Shown here in pieces: positions 1-7,050 of a stretch of 7,050 nt of DNA. The DNA lies in NCBI GenBank assembly GCA_025964635.1, contig JAOPYP010000647.1, positions 1 to 7,050 of the forward strand. The letters run 5' to 3'. This DNA is from Actinomycetes bacterium (GTDB lineage Bacteria; Actinomycetota; Actinomycetes; Streptosporangiales; Streptosporangiaceae). The notes beneath the pieces were generated by a model that saw only the letters and a program-made list of their open reading frames with translations, was not told the DNA's origin and made no database searches. The position numbers and the translations under genes were made by a program. Position 1 is the first letter of the stretch. Every line of letters begins with the position of its first letter.

Positions 1-1562
1 CGGTCGCCGCCCAGCTGCGGGACCGGGCGCTGCCGCCGTGGGACCGGCTCGCGGCCGCCTCGGATCCGGCCGTGCTGGGCGTCCTGGCCCGGTACCCGCT
101 GCGCGACCTGGTCACCCGGTCGGCCCGGTACCCGGTGATCGTGCACCGGCAGCGCGCGCTGTTCGGGGCGTGGTACGAGCTCTTCCCCCGCTCGGAGGGG
201 GTCGAGGTCGACCCGATGGGCTACCGGGAGCCGCGGAGCGGCACGTTCCGCAGCGCCGCCCGGCGCCTGGACGCCGTCGCGGACATGGGTTTCGACGTGG
301 TCTACCTGCCGCCCATCCACCCGATCGGCACCACCGCCCGCAAGGGCGCCAACAACGTGCTGCAGGCCGGCGCGGGCGATCCGGGCTCGCCGTGGGCCAT
401 CGGCTCCCCCGAGGGGGGCCATGACGCGGTTCATCCCGATCTGGGCACGCTCGCGGACTTCGACGCGTTCGTCCAGCGCACCCGCGAGCTGGGCATGGAG
501 GTCGCGCTCGACCTGGCCCTGCAGACCTCGCCGGATCACCCCTGGGTGACCGAGCACCCGGAATGGTTCAGCAAGCGGGCCGACGGCCGGATCGCGTACG
601 CCGAGAACCCGCCCAAGAAGTACCAGGACATCTACCCGCTCAACTTCGACCACGACCCGGGCGGCATCTACGCAGAGGTGCTCCGGGTCGTCCAGCAGTG
701 GATGGCGCACGGGGTACGGATCTTCCGGGTGGACAACCCGCACACCAAGCCGCTGAGCTTCTGGGACCGGCTCCTCGCGGAGATCGCCCGGACCGATCCT
801 GACGTGCTGTTCCTGGCCGAGGCGTTCACCCGGCCGGCCATGATGCGGGCGCTGGCCGAGATCGGGTTCCACCAGTCGTACACCTATTTCACCTGGCGTA
901 ACAGCTCGGCTGAGCTCAGCGATTACCTACGTGAGCTGTCTGGGCCCGCCGCGGCGTACATGCGGCCGAACTTCTTCGCCAACACGCCGGACATCCTGCA
1001 TGAGTACCTGCAGCACGGCGGGCCCCCCGCGTTCAAGATCCGCGCCGTGCTGGCCTCGATGCTGTCGCCGTCGTGGGGCATCTACTCCGGGTACGAGCTG
1101 GGTGAGGGCACCCCGGTCCGGCCGGGCAGCGAGGAATACCTCGACTCGGAGAAGTACCAGTACCGCCCGCGGGACTGGGACGAGGCGCAGCAGGGCCCCG
1201 CCGGCATAGCGCCGTATATCGCCCGGCTCAACGCGATCCGGAAAGCACATCCCGCGTTGCACTGGTTGCGTAACCTACGCTTTCATCACGTCGACCAGCC
1301 CGAGCTGATCTGCTTCTCCAAACGTGATGCGCAGGAGGAGGACACGGTCCTGGTTATCGTGAACCTTGACCCGCACCAGCCCCGGGAGGCGACCGTCTGG
1401 CTTGACCTGCCCGCGCTTGGCCTGGAGAGCGACGCCGACTTTGTGGTCACCGACGAGCTTTCCGGCCAGTCGTACCGGTGGGGACGGGCCAATTACGTGC
1501 GCCTCGACCCGGGATACGAGCCAGCTCACATCTTCCAGGTAAAGACATCCCCGTCGGCCTGA
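1..1562 (+). CDS. glgE: GlgE, alpha-1,4-glucan:maltose-1-phosphate maltosyltransferase (5'-truncated by window edge)
   Basis: GH13 enzyme (EC 2.4.99.16) that extends alpha-1,4-glucan by transferring maltose from maltose 1-phosphate; cytoplasmic. The frame (first full codon at 3) is open to the left edge, so the GTG at 72 is not the true start. About 520 residues are visible. Catalytic residues are all present: nucleophile Asp in FRVDNPHTKP (codon 732), acid/base Glu in LFLAEAFTRP (819) and Asp in NTPDIL (990). Their spacings of 29 and 86 residues equal Asp394/Glu423/Asp480 of Streptomyces coelicolor GlgE1. On that numbering Asn352, Lys355, Tyr357 and Asn395 of the substrate pocket are also conserved, the visible part starts near residue 151 and ends at 669, so the N-terminal beta domain and probably part of the helical insert lie outside. 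GH13 region I is around codon 510. A serine (codon 387) replaces the S. coelicolor Val279. treS follows 36 bases later. The family assignment is very secure. Confidence 0.97.
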   Translation, partial: VAAQLRDRALPPWDRLAAASDPAVLGVLARYPLRDLVTRSARYPVIVHRQRALFGAWYELFPRSEGVEVDPMGYREPRSGTFRSAARRLDAVADMGFDVVYLPPIHPIGTTARKGANNVLQAGAGDPGSPWAIGSPEGGHDAVHPDLGTLADFDAFVQRTRELGMEVALDLALQTSPDHPWVTEHPEWFSKRADGRIAYAENPPKKYQDIYPLNFDHDPGGIYAEVLRVVQQWMAHGVRIFRVDNPHTKPLSFWDRLLAEIARTDPDVLFLAEAFTRPAMMRALAEIGFHQSYTYFTWRNSSAELSDYLRELSGPAAAYMRPNFFANTPDILHEYLQHGGPPAFKIRAVLASMLSPSWGIYSGYELGEGTPVRPGSEEYLDSEKYQYRPRDWDEAQQGPAGIAPYIARLNAIRKAHPALHWLRNLRFHHVDQPELICFSKRDAQEEDTVLVIVNLDPHQPREATVWLDLPALGLESDADFVVTDELSGQSYRWGRANYVRLDPGYEPAHIFQVKTSPSA

Positions 1563-1585
1563 GCCTGAAAGATACCGATACACCC

Positions 1586-1592
1586 GCAGGAG
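1586..1592 (+). promoter_or_regulatory. Shine-Dalgarno sequence of treS
   Basis: GCAGGAG ends six bases before the GTG at 1599, an ideal spacing. It decides the treS start in favour of GTG 1599 over the in-frame GTG at 1614. The surrounding 36-base glgE-treS gap shows no terminator hairpin, so the two genes are probably co-transcribed. Confidence 0.75.
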
Positions 1593-1598
1593 CCCTCA

Positions 1599-3398
<1,800 letters not shown>

Positions 3399-3451
3399 GC
3401 ACTCACGGTGACGGCGTGGGATACCCCGGTGAGGCCCGGATTAACCCGCGC

Positions 3452-3480
3452 CTGACCCGCCCGCTTTCGGTGCGGAATCT
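3452..3480 (+). promoter_or_regulatory. Weak candidate promoter upstream of mak
   Basis: CTGACC (3452-3457) resembles the actinobacterial -35 element TTGACC/A, and 17 bases later GAATCT (3475-3480) shares only the A at position 2 and the T at position 6 with TATAAT. If real, transcription would start at about 3487, that is on or next to the ATGATG of the possible leader ORF, giving a leaderless or near-leaderless message. The -10 match is poor and this could easily be chance. Confidence 0.15.
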
Positions 3481-3486
3481 GGGGAG
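3481..3486 (+). promoter_or_regulatory. Shine-Dalgarno-like GGGGAG box before ATGATG
   Basis: GGGGAG is the best ribosome-binding sequence in the treS-mak gap, but it lies over 50 bases upstream of the mak start, too far to serve mak directly. It sits directly before ATG 3487 and three to four bases before ATG 3490, which are in the frame of a short ORF ending on the mak start. Spacing is tight for both, so its use is uncertain. Confidence 0.3.
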
Positions 3487-3543
3487 ATGATGATCGCCGT
3501 GATGCTGCATGATCCCTGGGGACGGGGTAGACCGGAAATATGA
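3487..3543 (+). CDS. Possible leader/coupling peptide ending on the mak start codon
   Basis: A short ORF of 18 residues plus stop: MMIAVMLHDPWGRGRPEI, with ATG at 3487, 3490 or 3502 as possible starts. Its TGA (3541-3543) overlaps the mak ATG (3540-3542) as ATGA, the classic arrangement for translational coupling. A GGGGAG box lies just upstream. The mak ATG itself has only GGAA two bases away (too close) and GGGG twelve bases away (far), so a ribosome finishing this ORF could help start mak. I recognise no protein family, and a peptide this short has no testable coding signature. It may be chance; its role is inference from position only. Confidence 0.3.
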   Translation: MMIAVMLHDPWGRGRPEI

Positions 3544-4906
3544 CATTTGAGGAAACGCTGGCGGAGTGGATGCCGAGTCAGCGCTGGTTCGCTGGCAAGG
3601 GCGCCAGGATCCTCGACCTGGCCATCGTGACCGACACCGAGCTGGTCGGCGGCGATCCGGGGCTGCATCACCTCATCGTGGCGGTCACGCAGGGCAGCAC
3701 CATCTCCCAGGCCAGCACGGTGGACTCTTACCAGCTCTTCCTCGGCCTGCGCGAGAACCTGCCCGACCACCTGCGGCACGTGCTGGTCGGGGTGGCCGAC
3801 GACGGGCGGATCGCCTACGACGCGCTGCACGACCCGGACCTGACCCGGCTGCTGCTGCAGGCCATCGCCGACGGCGGCCGGGCGGGCCCGCTGTGCTTCG
3901 CGCACGAGCCGGGCGCCGAGATCGACACCAGCCTGGACAGCCTGGTGCTGACCGGCGAGCAGAGCAACACCAGCATGATGTTCGGTGAGGCCACCATCCT
4001 CAAGGTGTTCCGCCGGCCCTCCCCCGGCCCCAACCCCGACCTGGAGGTGCCCCGGGCGCTGGCCATGCGCGGCTCCACGCACGTGGCCGAGCCGCTGGGG
4101 TGGATCGAGTCCCGGCTGGACGGGGCCCCGGTCATCCTCGGCATCCTGTCCCGGTACCTGCGCGCCGCGTCCGACGGCTGGTCACTCGCCGCGACCAGCG
4201 TGCGGGACCTGTACGCCGCCGAGGGCCGGATCCACGCGGACGAGGCCGGCGGCGACTTCGCCGGCGAGGCCCGCCGGCTCGGCGAGGCCACCGCCGAGGT
4301 GCACCGCGACCTGGCCCGGGCCTTCGGCACCGACGAGCTGCCGCCTGAGGCGATCAGCGTCCTGGCCGACGAGATGTTCGCGCGGCTCGACGTGGCCCTG
4401 GCCACCGTGCCGGAACTGGGCCGCCACGCCGACCTGCTCGGCTCGGCGTTCGCCGACCTGGCCAAGCTGGACACCCCGCTGAGCGTCCAGCGGGTACACG
4501 GCGACTACCACCTGGGCCAGGTCATGCGGACGCAGACCGGCTGGGTGCTGCTCGACTTCGAGGGTGAGCCCGCCACCCCGCTGGCCCAGCGGCGCGCGCT
4601 GTCCACCGCGCTGCGTGACGTGGCCGGCATGATGCGCTCCTTCGACTACGCGGCCCGCCACCAGCTGGTGGCCCGCCCCGACGGGGACCGGCTGCACGCC
4701 TCGGCCCTCGAGTGGGTCCGCCGCAACCAGGAGGCGTTCTGCGCCGGGTACGCTGCCGCCGGGGGAATCGATCCGGGCACGCACGCCATCCTGCTGCGCG
4801 CCCTCGTCCTGGATAAGGCGGTCTACGAGGTGATGTACGAGGCCCGGAACCGGCCCGGCTGGCTGTCCATCCCGCTGGGTTCGATCGCTGATTCAACCGC
4901 TGACGC

Positions 4907-4910
<4 letters not shown>
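3540..4910 (+). CDS. mak: Maltokinase (Pep2), ATP:maltose 1-phosphotransferase
   Basis: It makes maltose 1-phosphate from maltose and ATP (EC 2.7.1.175), the donor used by GlgE; it has an aminoglycoside-phosphotransferase-like kinase fold and is cytoplasmic. The length is 456 residues, about that of M. tuberculosis Mak (455). The N-terminal cap has the conserved QRWFAGKG (14-21). LTGEQSNTS (137-145) followed by ILKVFRR with Lys155 forms the nucleotide-binding part of the N-lobe. HGDYHLGQ (320-327) carries the catalytic Asp322, and LLDFEGEP with Asp339 is the metal-binding equivalent of DFG. LRDVAGMMRSFDYAAR and KAVYEVMYEARNRPGW near the C-terminus are family signatures. An in-frame stop at 3528 makes ATG 3540 the first possible start; its own ribosome site is weak. 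It is a stand-alone gene rather than the TreS-Mak fusion found in many other bacteria. It overlaps glgB by four bases. Confidence 0.96.

Positions 4911-7050
<2,140 letters not shown>

Larger units (their letters stand above)
3399..3539 (+). other. treS-mak intergenic region (141 bp)
   Basis: This is the largest non-coding gap in the window. TreS and Mak are in the same frame (the distance is 47 codons), but that frame has stops at 3396, 3453, 3510 and 3528, so no fused product can be read. No convincing intrinsic terminator is present: the only neat inverted repeat, GTGAG-CA-CTCAC (3395-3406), spans the treS stop with a two-base loop and no T tract. Its right half carries a GGGGAG box and a short possible ORF ending on the mak start codon (separate entries). 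The gap is long enough to hold a promoter of its own for mak-glgB, but no strong one is seen. Confidence 0.6.

Noticed and set aside
72..74. GTG at 72 as the start of glgE
   Set aside because: The frame continues open to the left edge with plausible GlgE sequence, and the catalytic Asp would fall at residue 221 instead of about 394. The true start is outside the window.
38..424. 128-codon + strand frame at the left edge
   Set aside because: An Arg/Gly/Pro/Ala-rich out-of-frame reading of glgE with no independent support.

Overview
The window is a GC-rich, tightly packed, single-strand stretch carrying four consecutive genes of the GlgE pathway for alpha-glucan (glycogen) synthesis from trehalose, in the order glgE - treS - mak (pep2) - glgB. 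All four read on the + strand. The very strong G/C preference at third codon positions, the GTG start of treS and this gene order, which is familiar from Streptomyces, point to a high-GC actinobacterium. I cannot name the genus. In Mycobacterium tuberculosis the same genes are split into two loci (treS-mak and glgE-glgB), so the layout here is the streptomycete-like one.

Layout. Positions 1-1562 hold the C-terminal three quarters of GlgE (the start is off the left edge). After 36 bases with a clear Shine-Dalgarno sequence comes complete treS (1599-3398). A 141-bp gap (3399-3539), the only substantial non-coding stretch, holds a possible 19-codon leader ORF whose stop overlaps the start of mak. 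Complete mak follows (3540-4910). It overlaps glgB by ATGA at 4907-4910, and glgB runs off the right edge at 7050 with about 25-30 residues missing.

How the genes work together. TreS interconverts trehalose and maltose. Mak phosphorylates maltose with ATP to alpha-maltose 1-phosphate. GlgE transfers the maltosyl unit to the non-reducing end of an alpha-1,4-glucan, releasing phosphate. GlgB adds alpha-1,6 branches. The window thus encodes a complete route from trehalose to branched glucan without GlgC/GlgA. In GlgE, TreS and GlgB the three GH13 catalytic residues are present at exactly the spacing known for characterised homologues, and Mak has its kinase motifs, so all four enzymes look functional.

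I see no mobile element, RNA gene, CRISPR array or phage gene, and nothing I would call a new system. The points worth a second look are the possible leader ORF and coupling at the treS-mak junction, a Mtb-type serine in the GlgE active site, the chain of coupled starts, and a noticeably lower-GC zone spanning the end of glgE and the start of treS.
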